Shown: positions 1 through 5,698 of the stretch, piece after piece
Numbering within the stretch: the first letter of the stretch is position 1
Layout: each line of letters starts with the position of its first letter
Source of the DNA: an uncultured Coriobacteriaceae bacterium
GTDB lineage: Bacteria; Actinomycetota; Coriobacteriia; Coriobacteriales; QAMH01
Direction: 5' to 3'
DNA length: 5,698 bases
Assembly (NCBI GenBank): GCA_902783175.1
Contig: CACZQA010000220.1
Coordinates: 1 to 5,698, forward strand
Notes under the pieces: generated by a model
Databases searched by the model: none
What the model saw: only the letters and a program-made list of their open reading frames with translations
Told to the model about the DNA's origin: nothing
Position numbers and translations under genes: made by a program

Positions 1-40
1 CCTCAAGCGCGTGGCGCCCTTCCAGATACTCACTCGCCAT
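1..40 (-). CDS. rlmB: Start of an RlmB/TrmH-family 23S rRNA 2'-O-methyltransferase (partial, 13 codons)
   Basis: An ATG at 40-38 begins a frame reading [13 protein letters not shown], which runs off the left edge. The pattern EYxEGRHAL is the usual N-terminus of RlmB-type SpoU methyltransferases, which methylate a guanosine ribose in 23S rRNA. The gene order cysS then rlmB (yacO in Bacillus) is well conserved in Firmicutes and Actinobacteria. The frame overlaps the cysS end by 11 nt and has no clear Shine-Dalgarno sequence upstream, so translational coupling to cysS is likely. Only the N-terminal substrate-binding region starts here; the SPOUT methyltransferase domain is out of view. The identification rests on 13 residues plus context, so mrnC or another protein is not fully excluded. 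Confidence 0.72.
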   Translation of the reverse strand, partial: MASEYLEGRHALE

Positions 41-1499
41 AGATGACCCGCGCCCCGTTTGCCGTGTCCTCGATGGTGAAGCCGAGGGCCTTCAGGCCAT
101 CGCGCACTTGGTCGGCGACTGCCCAGTTCTTCTCCTTGCGCGCCTGCGCGCGTGCCTCAAGCAGAAGCTCGACCGCCTCGTGGGGGTCTGCCCCCTCGTA
201 GGAAGCGACCTCGTGCGCGAGCGTGCACACCTCGCTCGGCCACTCCTGCTGCTCTTGCGCGAGCTGGATGCCGAGTACCCCGAGGAGCTTCTCGAGCATC
301 TGCCCGGCGGCGCGCACGTCGTCGCGGGCGCTTGCGCTGAGCGCGGGGTTGTCTTCCAGAAACGCGTTGGCGTGCGAGACGAGCGTGAAGATCGCGCCCA
401 GGGCGCCTGCGGTGTTGAAGTCGTCGTCCATTGCCTCGACGAACTTCTCCTCGGTCTCGCGCGTGACGCGCGCAAGCTCGGTGGAGTCGACGTCATCGGC
501 GTCTGCCGCGTGCTCAGCTGCCCAGACGAGGTTGCGGTGCGCCGTGCAGATGCGTTCGTAGGACGTGCCCGCATCGGCGAGGCGCTCATCGGAGAAGTCG
601 AGCGGCGAGCGGTAGTGGGTCTGCAGCATGAGCAGGCGCAGCGCCATGGGGTTGCAACGGTCGAGCACATCGGTGAGCAGCAGGAAGTTGCCCAGGCTCT
701 TCGACATCTTCTCCGAGTTGATGTTGAGCATGCCGCCGTGCATCCAGTAATGGGCGAACGTGGTGCCATAGGCCGCCTCGGACTGCGCCACCTCGTTTTC
801 GTGGTGCGGGAAGACGAGGTCGGAGCCGCCGCCGTGGATGTCGAGCGGCAGGCCGAGGTACTTCTCGGACATTGCGGAGCATTCGAGGTGCCAACCGGGG
901 CGCCCTTCGCCCCACGGTGAGGACCAGTGCGGCTCTCCGGGCTTTGCCGCCTTCCACAGCGCGAAATCGAGCGGGTCTTTCTTGCGGTCGTCAACGTCGA
1001 CGCGCGCGCCGCTGCGCAGGTCGTCGATGTTGCGGCCTGACAGTTTGCCGTAGTGCGCGAACGAGCGAACCGAGAAGTAGACGTCGCCGTCGACCTGGTA
1101 GGCATGCCCGCGCTCGATGAGGCGCTCGATGAGCGCGATCATCTCGGGGATCTCCTGCGTGGCGCGCGGGCGCACGTCGGGGTCCATGACCCCGAAGCGG
1201 TGCATGGCGTCGATGAACGCGTCAGTGTAGAACGCCGCGATTTGGGCGGGCGTCTTGCCCTCCTCGTTGGCGCGCTTGATGATCTTGTCGTCGACGTCGG
1301 TGATGTTTTGGACGAACGTCACCTCGTAGCCGCGGAAGGCGAGGTAGCGGCGCGCAACGTCGAAGGTGAGAAACGTACGCGCATTGCCGATGTGGATGTA
1401 GTTGTAGACGGTCGGGCCACACGCATACATCGCGACCTTTCCCTCTTCGCGGGGCTTGAACTCCTCTTTGCGGCGCGTCTGCGTGTTGAAAATCTGCAT
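30..1499 (-). CDS. cysS: Cysteinyl-tRNA synthetase (489 aa)
   Basis: This class I aminoacyl-tRNA synthetase activates cysteine with ATP and loads it onto tRNA-Cys in the cytoplasm. The HIGH-type ATP motif appears as HIGN at 36-39 ([12 protein letters not shown]), a common CysRS form, and KMSKS is at 264-268. The zinc that recognises the cysteine thiol would be held by C27 (ACGPTVYN), C207 (WHLECSAMS), H232 and E236 (FPHHENE), matching E. coli C28, C209, H234 and E238 in spacing. [10 protein letters not shown] (65-74) is also typical. The C-terminal helical DALR and anticodon-binding region runs from about 350, ending with the [17 protein letters not shown] helix (457-473). Length is normal and no residue is missing. 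The 74-nt gap after ispF is the widest inside the operon. The TGA stop (32-30) lies inside the start of the next gene. Confidence 0.98.
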   Translation of the reverse strand: MQIFNTQTRRKEEFKPREEGKVAMYACGPTVYNYIHIGNARTFLTFDVARRYLAFRGYEVTFVQNITDVDDKIIKRANEEGKTPAQIAAFYTDAFIDAMHRFGVMDPDVRPRATQEIPEMIALIERLIERGHAYQVDGDVYFSVRSFAHYGKLSGRNIDDLRSGARVDVDDRKKDPLDFALWKAAKPGEPHWSSPWGEGRPGWHLECSAMSEKYLGLPLDIHGGGSDLVFPHHENEVAQSEAAYGTTFAHYWMHGGMLNINSEKMSKSLGNFLLLTDVLDRCNPMALRLLMLQTHYRSPLDFSDERLADAGTSYERICTAHRNLVWAAEHAADADDVDSTELARVTRETEEKFVEAMDDDFNTAGALGAIFTLVSHANAFLEDNPALSASARDDVRAAGQMLEKLLGVLGIQLAQEQQEWPSEVCTLAHEVASYEGADPHEAVELLLEARAQARKEKNWAVADQVRDGLKALGFTIEDTANGARVIYGE

Positions 1500-1504
1500 G
1501 CCTG

Positions 1505-1510
1505 CTCCTT
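1505..1510 (-). promoter_or_regulatory. Ribosome binding site deciding the cysS start
   Basis: AAGGAG lies 5 nt upstream of the ATG at 1499. This is the strongest Shine-Dalgarno match in the window and picks the 489-residue protein over longer readings from an ATG at 1517 or a TTG at 1550. Confidence 0.8.
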
Positions 1511-1525
1511 GGTGCATATCGTCAT

Positions 1526-1543
1526 GCGGCGCAAAAGCGCCGC
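1526..1543 (-). other. Perfect GC hairpin in the ispF-cysS gap
   Basis: The minus strand reads GCGGCGC, a TTTT loop, then GCGCCGC: a perfect 7-bp all-G/C stem with a 4-nt loop. It lies 31 nt after the ispF stop and ends 26 nt before the cysS ATG. No T-tract follows (the next bases are ATGACGATATG), so a simple terminator is unlikely. An 8-base palindrome, GTTGCAAC (1544-1551), abuts it. It could be an mRNA processing or stability element, an attenuator, or a hairpin tuning cysS translation. The gap is too short for a T-box leader. Confidence 0.4.
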
Positions 1544-1574
1544 GTTGCAACTCGTGTGTTGGCTGGTCGGTATC

Positions 1575-2048
1575 TTAACAGGAAAGAAGCGCGACGGCCT
1601 GGGCGCTCACGCCCTCGCCCCTGCCCTCGTAGCCGAGGTGCTCGGTCGTGGTCGCCTTCACGCCGACGCTCTCGACGGGAATGTCGAGGGCGCGTGCGAT
1701 GTTCGCGCGCATCTGCTCGCGATACGGTGACATCTTGGGCGCCTGCATCATGACGACCGAGTCGATGTCGTCGATGGAAAAGCCCTTCGCACGCACGAAC
1801 GCACCGACCTCCTGGAGGAGCTTTATGGAATCGGCGCCCTCGTAGGCGGGGTCGGTATCGGGGAAGAGCTTGCCGATGTCTCCTTCGCGCAGGGCGCCGA
1901 GCAGCGCGTCCATGATCGCGTGCACGAGGACGTCGGCGTCTGAATGGCCGTCGAGCCCGAGCTCGTAGGGTATGTGGACGCCGCCGATAATGAGCTTTCT
2001 GCCTGCAGCAAATGCGTGAACGTCGTATCCGAGTCCGATCCTTTGCAT
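1575..2048 (-). CDS. ispF: 2-C-methyl-D-erythritol 2,4-cyclodiphosphate synthase IspF (157 aa)
   Basis: IspF cyclises CDP-methylerythritol 2-phosphate to methylerythritol 2,4-cyclodiphosphate with release of CMP, the fifth MEP-pathway step. It normally works as a homotrimer with a metal ion at each active site. The metal ligands D9 and H11 lie in GYDVHAF (7-13), and the third, H43, lies in the signature [16 protein letters not shown] (36-51). H35 matches E. coli His34. [12 protein letters not shown] (56-67), QAPKM (102-106) and KATTTEHLG (131-139) are also typical. Length is normal for the family (about 156-160). The ATG at 2048 is chosen over one at 2069 because it gives the family's usual N-terminus (RIGLGYDVH) and has AGAGG 7 nt upstream. 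That site overlaps the ispD stop codon, and the gap is 4 nt, so translation is probably coupled. IspE, the kinase between IspD and IspF, must be encoded elsewhere. Confidence 0.97.
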   Translation of the reverse strand: MQRIGLGYDVHAFAAGRKLIIGGVHIPYELGLDGHSDADVLVHAIMDALLGALREGDIGKLFPDTDPAYEGADSIKLLQEVGAFVRAKGFSIDDIDSVVMMQAPKMSPYREQMRANIARALDIPVESVGVKATTTEHLGYEGRGEGVSAQAVALLSC

Positions 2049-2052
2049 GGCG

Positions 2053-2910
2053 CTACCTCTGCCCCACACGCGCCGAAAGAGCGGCGACGACCGGCCCGAC
2101 GTCTTCAGGGACGGTCACCTTGATGTTGTCGCGCGGGCCCTCGAGCATCATGACGCGCCCGCCGATGCGCTCGACGAGCGAGGAGTCGTCCGTTCCGACG
2201 AAGCCCTCGAACATGGCCTCCTTGTAGGCGCGGCGGGCGATCTTTGCCCGGAAGACCTGGGGCGTCTGCGCGATCCAAAACGCCGTGCGGTCGGGCGTGC
2301 CGACGATGGAGCGGCCGTTGACGACCTTGAGCGTGTCGATGGAAGGATGCCCCACGACCACGCCATCCGCATCGAGGTTGCCCTTGAGGGCGTTGATGGC
2401 GTGCGTGATCAAGTCGACGGTGACGAGCGGGCGCGCGCCGTCGTGCACGGCGATGTACTCGTAGGTGGTGGGCACGGCATCGACGCCGTTCATGCACGAC
2501 TCCTGCCGGATCTCGCCCGACGAGGCGAACACGATGGGCGTGACGAACGGGTACGGGTCGATGGCGTGCTTGCAGTATTCAGCTTGGCGGTTCTCGGGGC
2601 AGACGATGACGATGAGCCCCACGTCGGGCGTCGCGTCGAAGGCCTCGGCCGACCATGTGAGGACCGGTTTTCCGAGCACCTCGAACATCTGCTTGCCCCC
2701 GGGGTTGCCGAAGCGCTCGCCCTGACCGCCCGCAACGATGACCGCGGCGGTCGAGGCGCCCTTGGACACGCGCCCCTCGAGCGACACGCTCGATGCCTCG
2801 AAGGTGTTGATCTGGTGGACGAACTCGTCGACTTCTGCCGGCGTGAGCGCTGCCGGGCCCGTTGCCGGATCGGCCTCGAGCGCGGCGTCGTCTTGGGGTG
2901 TGTGCTGCAT
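2053..2910 (-). CDS. ispD: 2-C-methyl-D-erythritol 4-phosphate cytidylyltransferase IspD (285 aa, N-terminally extended)
   Basis: IspD transfers CMP from CTP to methylerythritol phosphate, the third step of the non-mevalonate (MEP) isoprenoid pathway. The catalytic domain begins near residue 54. The nucleotide-binding loop is [10 protein letters not shown] (59-68), with R66 and K73 in the places of E. coli Arg20 and Lys27. The family signature IAVHDGARP is at 153-161, PDRTAFW (206-212) places R208 at the catalytic Arg157, and DNIKVT (261-266) supplies K264 for Lys213. The usual length is about 230 residues; roughly 50 extra acidic, Ala/Pro-rich residues precede the domain here. The start at 2910 is supported by GGGAGG (2925-2920) 9 nt upstream and by about 83% G/C at third positions in the extension. 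A GTG at 2769 would give 238 residues, but its GAGGGG lies only 3 nt away. Longer starts overlap disA and are rejected. The gap to disA is 26 nt. Confidence 0.95.
   Translation of the reverse strand: MQHTPQDDAALEADPATGPAALTPAEVDEFVHQINTFEASSVSLEGRVSKGASTAAVIVAGGQGERFGNPGGKQMFEVLGKPVLTWSAEAFDATPDVGLIVIVCPENRQAEYCKHAIDPYPFVTPIVFASSGEIRQESCMNGVDAVPTTYEYIAVHDGARPLVTVDLITHAINALKGNLDADGVVVGHPSIDTLKVVNGRSIVGTPDRTAFWIAQTPQVFRAKIARRAYKEAMFEGFVGTDDSSLVERIGGRVMMLEGPRDNIKVTVPEDVGPVVAALSARVGQR
2056..2060 (-). promoter_or_regulatory. Ribosome binding site of ispF, embedded in the ispD end
   Basis: AGAGG lies in the last codons of ispD, 7 nt before the ATG at 2048, and touches the TAG stop at 2055-2053. 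It selects the 2048 start and implies that ribosomes finishing ispD can reinitiate on ispF. Confidence 0.6.
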
Positions 2911-2919
2911 GGCTTTCGT

Positions 2920-2925
2920 CCTCCC
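2920..2925 (-). promoter_or_regulatory. Ribosome binding site deciding the ispD start
   Basis: GGGAGG sits 9 nt before the ATG at 2910 and within the 26-nt gap after the disA stop. It is the best Shine-Dalgarno match in this stretch, and so supports the longer, extended IspD over an internal GTG start. Confidence 0.7.
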
Positions 2926-2936
2926 GAAGATTCTCT

Positions 2937-3482
2937 TTATGCTTCCTGCTCGTCTACTACCAGCTGGGAAAGCCGCGCGATTTCTCGGTCGAGGACGTCG
3001 CGGGCGTTTTGCATGGCAAGTAACGTGGCCTTGGCCTGCGGAAATGCACTGCCGGACTTTGTGAGCATCTCGGATTCGCCCCCAAAGAAGAGGCTCACGA
3101 CGTTGCGGCGCTGTGAGACGGTGATGGCGAGCGTGTCGGTCTGCACGCACATCCGCATCGCGGTGCGGTGGCGCATGCCCGTCTCCTTCGTCTCGAAATC
3201 GTCCGTCGGCGTGAGATGCGTGTTGGCGCGCAGGATCCTGCGCGCGTGCGCGTCGAGAATGATGGCACCGTCCATCTTTGCAAGCTCGAACAGCCTGTTG
3301 GGGGTGAAGGGAACGTCGATGACAAAACCGCCGCTGGAAAGCTTGAGGACCTCTTCCGCATCGCCGATGCAGATGAGCGCACCGGTGTCTGCGGCAAGGA
3401 TCATATCGAGCGCTGAGCGCAGGTCGGTTCCGGGAGAGACAGCCTTCAGAGCATCTTCCATCGTCTGAATGCTATCGCTCAT
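2937..3482 (-). CDS. disA: DisA-type diadenylate cyclase, DAC domain only (181 aa)
   Basis: The product should join two ATP molecules into cyclic di-AMP, a signal controlling potassium and osmotic balance, cell wall and DNA-damage responses in other bacteria. The DAC domain fills about residues 8-140. It shows SPGTDLR (16-22), GALICIGD (34-41), SGGF (50-53), LAKMDGAIIL (67-76) with the catalytic DGA at 71-73, ETGMRHRT (100-107) with the ATP-binding RHRT at 104-107, and SQRRNV (123-128). These match DisA more closely than membrane-bound CdaA, and no transmembrane segment is present. Classical DisA is about 350-360 residues with a helical linker and a C-terminal helix-hairpin-helix DNA-binding domain. 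This protein stops (TAA, 2939-2937) just after one helix equivalent to the start of the linker. The start at 3482 is chosen because GGAGG lies 4 nt upstream; Met8 has no such site. An enzyme seems likely; DNA scanning does not. Confidence 0.9.
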   Translation of the reverse strand: MSDSIQTMEDALKAVSPGTDLRSALDMILAADTGALICIGDAEEVLKLSSGGFVIDVPFTPNRLFELAKMDGAIILDAHARRILRANTHLTPTDDFETKETGMRHRTAMRMCVQTDTLAITVSQRRNVVSLFFGGESEMLTKSGSAFPQAKATLLAMQNARDVLDREIARLSQLVVDEQEA

Positions 3483-3521
3483 GCTGCCTCCATCGTGCCT
3501 TTTCGCCCACTACGCCGATTC

Positions 3522-3530
3522 ATAATAGCA
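3522..3530 (-). promoter_or_regulatory. Candidate extended -10 promoter for the disA-ispD-ispF-cysS-rlmB operon
   Basis: The minus strand reads TGCTATTAT: a TG dinucleotide, one base, then TATTAT, a 5-of-6 match to TATAAT. This is the extended -10 form that can work without a good -35 box. The hexamer 17 nt upstream (3550-3545, CAAGTG) is a poor -35 match and lies within the loop and inner stem of the preceding hairpin. Transcription would start near 3515-3520, leaving a leader of roughly 35 nt before the disA ATG. This is the only AT-rich promoter-like element I found in the window. Confidence 0.42.
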
Positions 3531-3531
3531 C

Positions 3532-3564
3532 GGTGCCGCCCCTCCACTTGAGAGGTGCGGCACC
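3532..3564 (-). terminator. Strong hairpin between clpC and disA, candidate terminator
   Basis: The minus strand shows GGTGCCGC (3564-3557) pairing perfectly with GCGGCACC (3539-3532). After one A/G mismatch an inner CCTC/GAGG stem follows, possibly closed by a T-G wobble, leaving a 5-7 nt loop. Twelve Watson-Crick pairs, mostly G-C, make this the most stable structure in the window. The downstream sequence GTGCTATTATG is only moderately T-rich, so termination would be imperfect or factor-assisted. Its position between the clpC stop and the next gene's start fits a boundary between two transcripts. Confidence 0.45.
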
Positions 3565-3582
3565 TTCGAATGACATTTATTT

Positions 3583-3606
3583 CTCAGGCGCCAACACGTG
3601 CCTGAG
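3583..3606 (-). terminator. Inverted repeat just after clpC, possible transcript end
   Basis: Nine bases past the clpC stop codon, the minus strand reads CTCAGGC, a 10-nt loop, then GCCTGAG: a perfect 7-bp stem. It is followed by an A-rich run (AAATAAATG), not a T-tract, so it does not fit a classical intrinsic terminator. It could protect the 3' end of the clpC mRNA or slow polymerase. The inverted repeat is seen directly; its role is inference. Confidence 0.35.
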
Positions 3607-3614
3607 CTGCGCGA

Positions 3615-5698
3615 CTAGTCAGCCGCCATGTCGCCGTCGGCGGCTCCCCCGCCGACGCTCCCCGATGCCGGGGAAACGTGGAAATCGGTCCGCGGCGCTT
3701 CGAGCGCGAGTGTCTTGCGCTCGCGGAGCTTGGGGATCTCCCCCGTGCCCGGGGCGAACACGAGCTCGTCGCCAACGTAGTCGACCAAGATGATCGACCC
3801 TTCCGTCCATTTGCCCTCGAGGATCTCTTCCGAGATCGGGTCCTCGATGAGGCGCTGGATGGCGCGGCGCAGCGGGCGGGCGCCAAACGCGGTGTCGGTG
3901 CCCTGCGACTCGATGTACTTCTTGGCCGCCTCGGTGAGCTCGATGCTCATGCCCTGGGCGACAAGGCGCTGGCGCAGGTCGTCGACCATGAGGTCGATGA
4001 TCTTGACGATGTCATCGCTCGTGAGCGACTTGAACACGATCGTGTCGTCGAGCCTGTTGAGGAACTCGGGCCTGAACAGCTTCTTGAGCTCGGCGATGAC
4101 GGAGTCGTGGATGTCCTTGTCGGACATGCCGCTTTGGTTGGTCGTGCCAAAGCCGAGCGGGTTCTCGCGCACGATCTCTCGTGCGCCGACGTTGCTCGTC
4201 ATAATGATGATCGTGTTGCGGAAGTCGACCTTGCGGCCCTGCGCGTCGGTCAGGTGCCCCTCTTCGAGAATCTGCAGCAAGATGTTGAAGACATCCGGAT
4301 GGGCCTTCTCGATCTCGTCGAACAGGACGACCGAGTACGGGCGCTGGCGAACGGCCTTGGTGAGCTGGCCGCCCTCGTCATAGCCGACATAGCCCGGAGG
4401 CGAACCGATGAGACGCGAGACCGTGTGCTTTTCCATGTACTCGGACATGTCGAACGAGATGAGCGCGTCTTCCGTCCCGAACAGGAACTCGGCGAGCGCC
4501 TTGGAGAGCTCGGTCTTGCCGACGCCGCTCGGACCCAGGAAGATGAACGAGCCCATGGGACGGCGCGGGTCCTTCAGGCCGGCGCGGCTGCGGCGGATAG
4601 ACTTGGACAGCGCGGTGACCGCCTCGTTCTGGCCGATCACACGCTCGTGCAACGCGTCTTCCATGCGCAGCAGCTTGGCCGTCTCGGCCTCGGTGAGGTT
4701 GGAGACGGGCACGCCCGTGGCAACGGAGACCACGTCGGCGATCTGGTCGGTATCGACCGTGGCGACGTTGATGGCCGCGTCTTCACGCCACTTGCGCTCG
4801 AGCTCGGTGCGCTCCTTGATCAGGTTCTTCTCCTTGTCGCGCAGCTGTGCCGCGGCCTCGAAGTCCTGATGCCCGATGGCCTCTTCCTTCTTGACGCGCA
4901 CCTTCTTGAGCTTGTCGGAGACGACGGCGATGTCTTTGGGAACCGTCATGTTCTTGATACGCATACGCGCGCCCGCCTCGTCGATGAGGTCGATTGCCTT
5001 GTCGGGCAAGAAGCGGTCTTGCACGTAGCGGTTGGAGAGCTCGACGGCGGAGACGATGGCCTCGTCCGTGTAGTGGACGCGGTGATGTGCCTCGTACTTG
5101 TCCTTGAGCCCATCGAGGATCTGGATGGACTGGTCGATGCTCGGCTCTTCGACCATGACCGTCTGGAAGCGGCGGTTGAGTGCCGAGTCCTTCTCGATGT
5201 GCTTGCGGTACTCGTCGGTGGTCGTGGCGCCGATGACCTGGATTTCGCCACGAGACAGCGGCGGCTTGAGGATTGCAGCGGCATCGATGGAGCCCTCGGC
5301 GCTGCCTGCGCCGATGATCGTGTGCATCTCGTCGATGAACAGGATGATGTTGCCGTCGTCTTTGACTTCCTTGACGACGCTCTTCAGGCGTTCCTCGAAC
5401 TCGCCGCGGTACTTGGACCCGGCGACGAGCGCGGAGACGTCGAGCGTCACGAGGCGCTTGTCGCGCAGGATATCGGGGACCTGCCCGTCGGCGATGAGCT
5501 GTGCCAGCCCCTCTACGACGGCCGTCTTGCCGACGCCCGGCTCGCCGATGAGCAGCGGGTTGTTCTTGCTGCGGCGCGACAGGATCTGCTCCACGCGCTC
5601 GGTCTCGCGCTCGCGGCCGATGACCGGGTCGAGCTCGCCGCGTGCGGCGCGCCTGGTGAGATCGGTGCCGAACTCGTCGAGCATCGAGCCTTGCTGCG
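3615..5698 (-). CDS. clpC: ATP-dependent Clp protease ATP-binding subunit ClpC (partial, N-terminus outside window)
   Basis: This is an AAA+ unfoldase that feeds substrates to the ClpP peptidase in the cytoplasm. The reading frame is open to the window edge (codons before the Met at 5684 read Q-Q-G-S), so that Met is internal and the Clp N-domain lies outside. Numbering from that Met: D1 has Walker A GEPGVGKT at 47-54 and Walker B ILFIDE at 114-119. A UVR-like coiled middle segment spans about 265-291 ([20 protein letters not shown]), the feature separating ClpC from ClpA and ClpB. D2 has Walker A GPSGVGKT at 384-391, Walker B VVLFDE at 452-457, an arginine finger in RPEFLNR at 538-544 and sensor-2 GARPLRR at 601-607. 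LGF at 510-512 matches the (I/L/V)GF ClpP-docking loop. The C-terminus ends in a Gly/Ala-rich tail, about 671-689, that looks disordered. Translation ends at TAG (3617-3615). No mcsA, mcsB or ctsR is visible, but upstream sequence is not in view. Confidence 0.97.
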   Translation of the reverse strand, partial: QQGSMLDEFGTDLTRRAARGELDPVIGRERETERVEQILSRRSKNNPLLIGEPGVGKTAVVEGLAQLIADGQVPDILRDKRLVTLDVSALVAGSKYRGEFEERLKSVVKEVKDDGNIILFIDEMHTIIGAGSAEGSIDAAAILKPPLSRGEIQVIGATTTDEYRKHIEKDSALNRRFQTVMVEEPSIDQSIQILDGLKDKYEAHHRVHYTDEAIVSAVELSNRYVQDRFLPDKAIDLIDEAGARMRIKNMTVPKDIAVVSDKLKKVRVKKEEAIGHQDFEAAAQLRDKEKNLIKERTELERKWREDAAINVATVDTDQIADVVSVATGVPVSNLTEAETAKLLRMEDALHERVIGQNEAVTALSKSIRRSRAGLKDPRRPMGSFIFLGPSGVGKTELSKALAEFLFGTEDALISFDMSEYMEKHTVSRLIGSPPGYVGYDEGGQLTKAVRQRPYSVVLFDEIEKAHPDVFNILLQILEEGHLTDAQGRKVDFRNTIIIMTSNVGAREIVRENPLGFGTTNQSGMSDKDIHDSVIAELKKLFRPEFLNRLDDTIVFKSLTSDDIVKIIDLMVDDLRQRLVAQGMSIELTEAAKKYIESQGTDTAFGARPLRRAIQRLIEDPISEEILEGKWTEGSIILVDYVGDELVFAPGTGEIPKLRERKTLALEAPRTDFHVSPASGSVGGGAADGDMAAD

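Noticed and set aside
1500..1574. Possible T-box riboswitch upstream of cysS
   Set aside because: The gap is about 75 nt, far too short for a T-box leader, and no T-box core sequence or antiterminator pair is visible.
2740..2939. Remnant of the missing DisA HhH domain in another frame after the disA stop
   Set aside because: I found no HhH-like GIG pattern in the translations looked at, and the stretch is coding in the ispD frame with normal third-position bias.
2053..3150. A longer 365-residue reading of ispD starting at 3150
   Set aside because: The extra 80 residues overlap the conserved disA reading frame, while a good ribosome site and an ATG at 2910 give a non-overlapping start.
2047..3468. 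A 473-codon open frame on the plus strand, antisense to ispD and most of disA, and other long plus-strand frames such as 108-920 and 1053-1730
   Set aside because: All lie opposite genes with unmistakable conserved motifs. Their translations are rich in Arg, Asp, Val and Ala with no recognisable domain, as expected for shadow frames in GC-rich DNA.
3541..3556. CTTGAG/CTCAAG sequence in the clpC-disA gap resembling a HspR (HAIR) half-site
   Set aside because: HAIR operators are two spaced half-sites (CTTGAGT-N7-ACTCAAG). Only one half is present, it lies inside a hairpin, and it is downstream of clpC rather than at its promoter.
3595..3600. CACGTG palindrome
   Set aside because: It lies partly in the loop of the 3583-3606 inverted repeat. 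A lone 6-base palindrome is expected by chance and no associated motif was seen.
1..5698. CRISPR arrays, tRNA/rRNA genes, insertion sequences, attachment sites
   Set aside because: No repeated spacers, no cloverleaf-like or conserved rRNA sequence, no transposase and no terminal repeats were seen; the window is almost entirely filled by the listed genes.

Overview
The window holds one strand's worth of ordinary housekeeping genes. All six recognisable genes lie on the minus strand, so transcription runs from high to low coordinates. In that order they are: clpC (3' two thirds only, its start lies beyond base 5698), a shortened disA-type diadenylate cyclase, ispD, ispF, cysS, and the first 13 codons of an rlmB/TrmH-family rRNA methyltransferase, which runs off the left edge. 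There are no RNA genes, mobile elements or CRISPR arrays, and no convincing gene on the plus strand.

The DNA is GC-rich, with strong G/C preference at third codon positions (about 83% over the 48 ispD codons I counted). The neighbourhood clpC - (radA) - disA - ispD - ispF - cysS - rlmB is a known conserved block of Firmicutes and Actinobacteria. High GC, a ClpC with a UVR-like middle domain, MEP-pathway genes, and the absence of radA, carD and yacL/PilT-TRAM genes between clpC and ispD suggest an actinobacterium of the class Coriobacteriia (Collinsella/Olsenella/Eggerthella-like). That assignment is inference from gene order and composition, not from a search.

Layout: 3615-5698 is clpC. Bases 3483-3614 form a 132-nt intergenic region with two good inverted repeats followed by an extended -10-like element, probably the end of the clpC transcript and the promoter of the next operon. 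Bases 30-3482 hold four tightly spaced genes (gaps of 26, 4 and 74 nt), each with a visible Shine-Dalgarno sequence. rlmB overlaps the end of cysS by 11 nt. The cluster combines a proteolytic chaperone ATPase, c-di-AMP synthesis, two enzymes of isoprenoid precursor synthesis (IspD and IspF; the intervening kinase IspE is not here), Cys-tRNA charging and rRNA 2'-O-methylation.

The most interesting point is the disA product. It keeps the catalytic DAC domain and its DGA and RHRT motifs but ends right after it, lacking the linker/helix-hairpin-helix DNA-binding part of classical DisA. Its usual partner gene radA is also missing from the locus. Other points worth a look are the roughly 50-residue N-terminal extension of IspD, the intergenic hairpin-plus-promoter arrangement, and a perfect hairpin just upstream of cysS. 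I see no evidence of a wholly new system.
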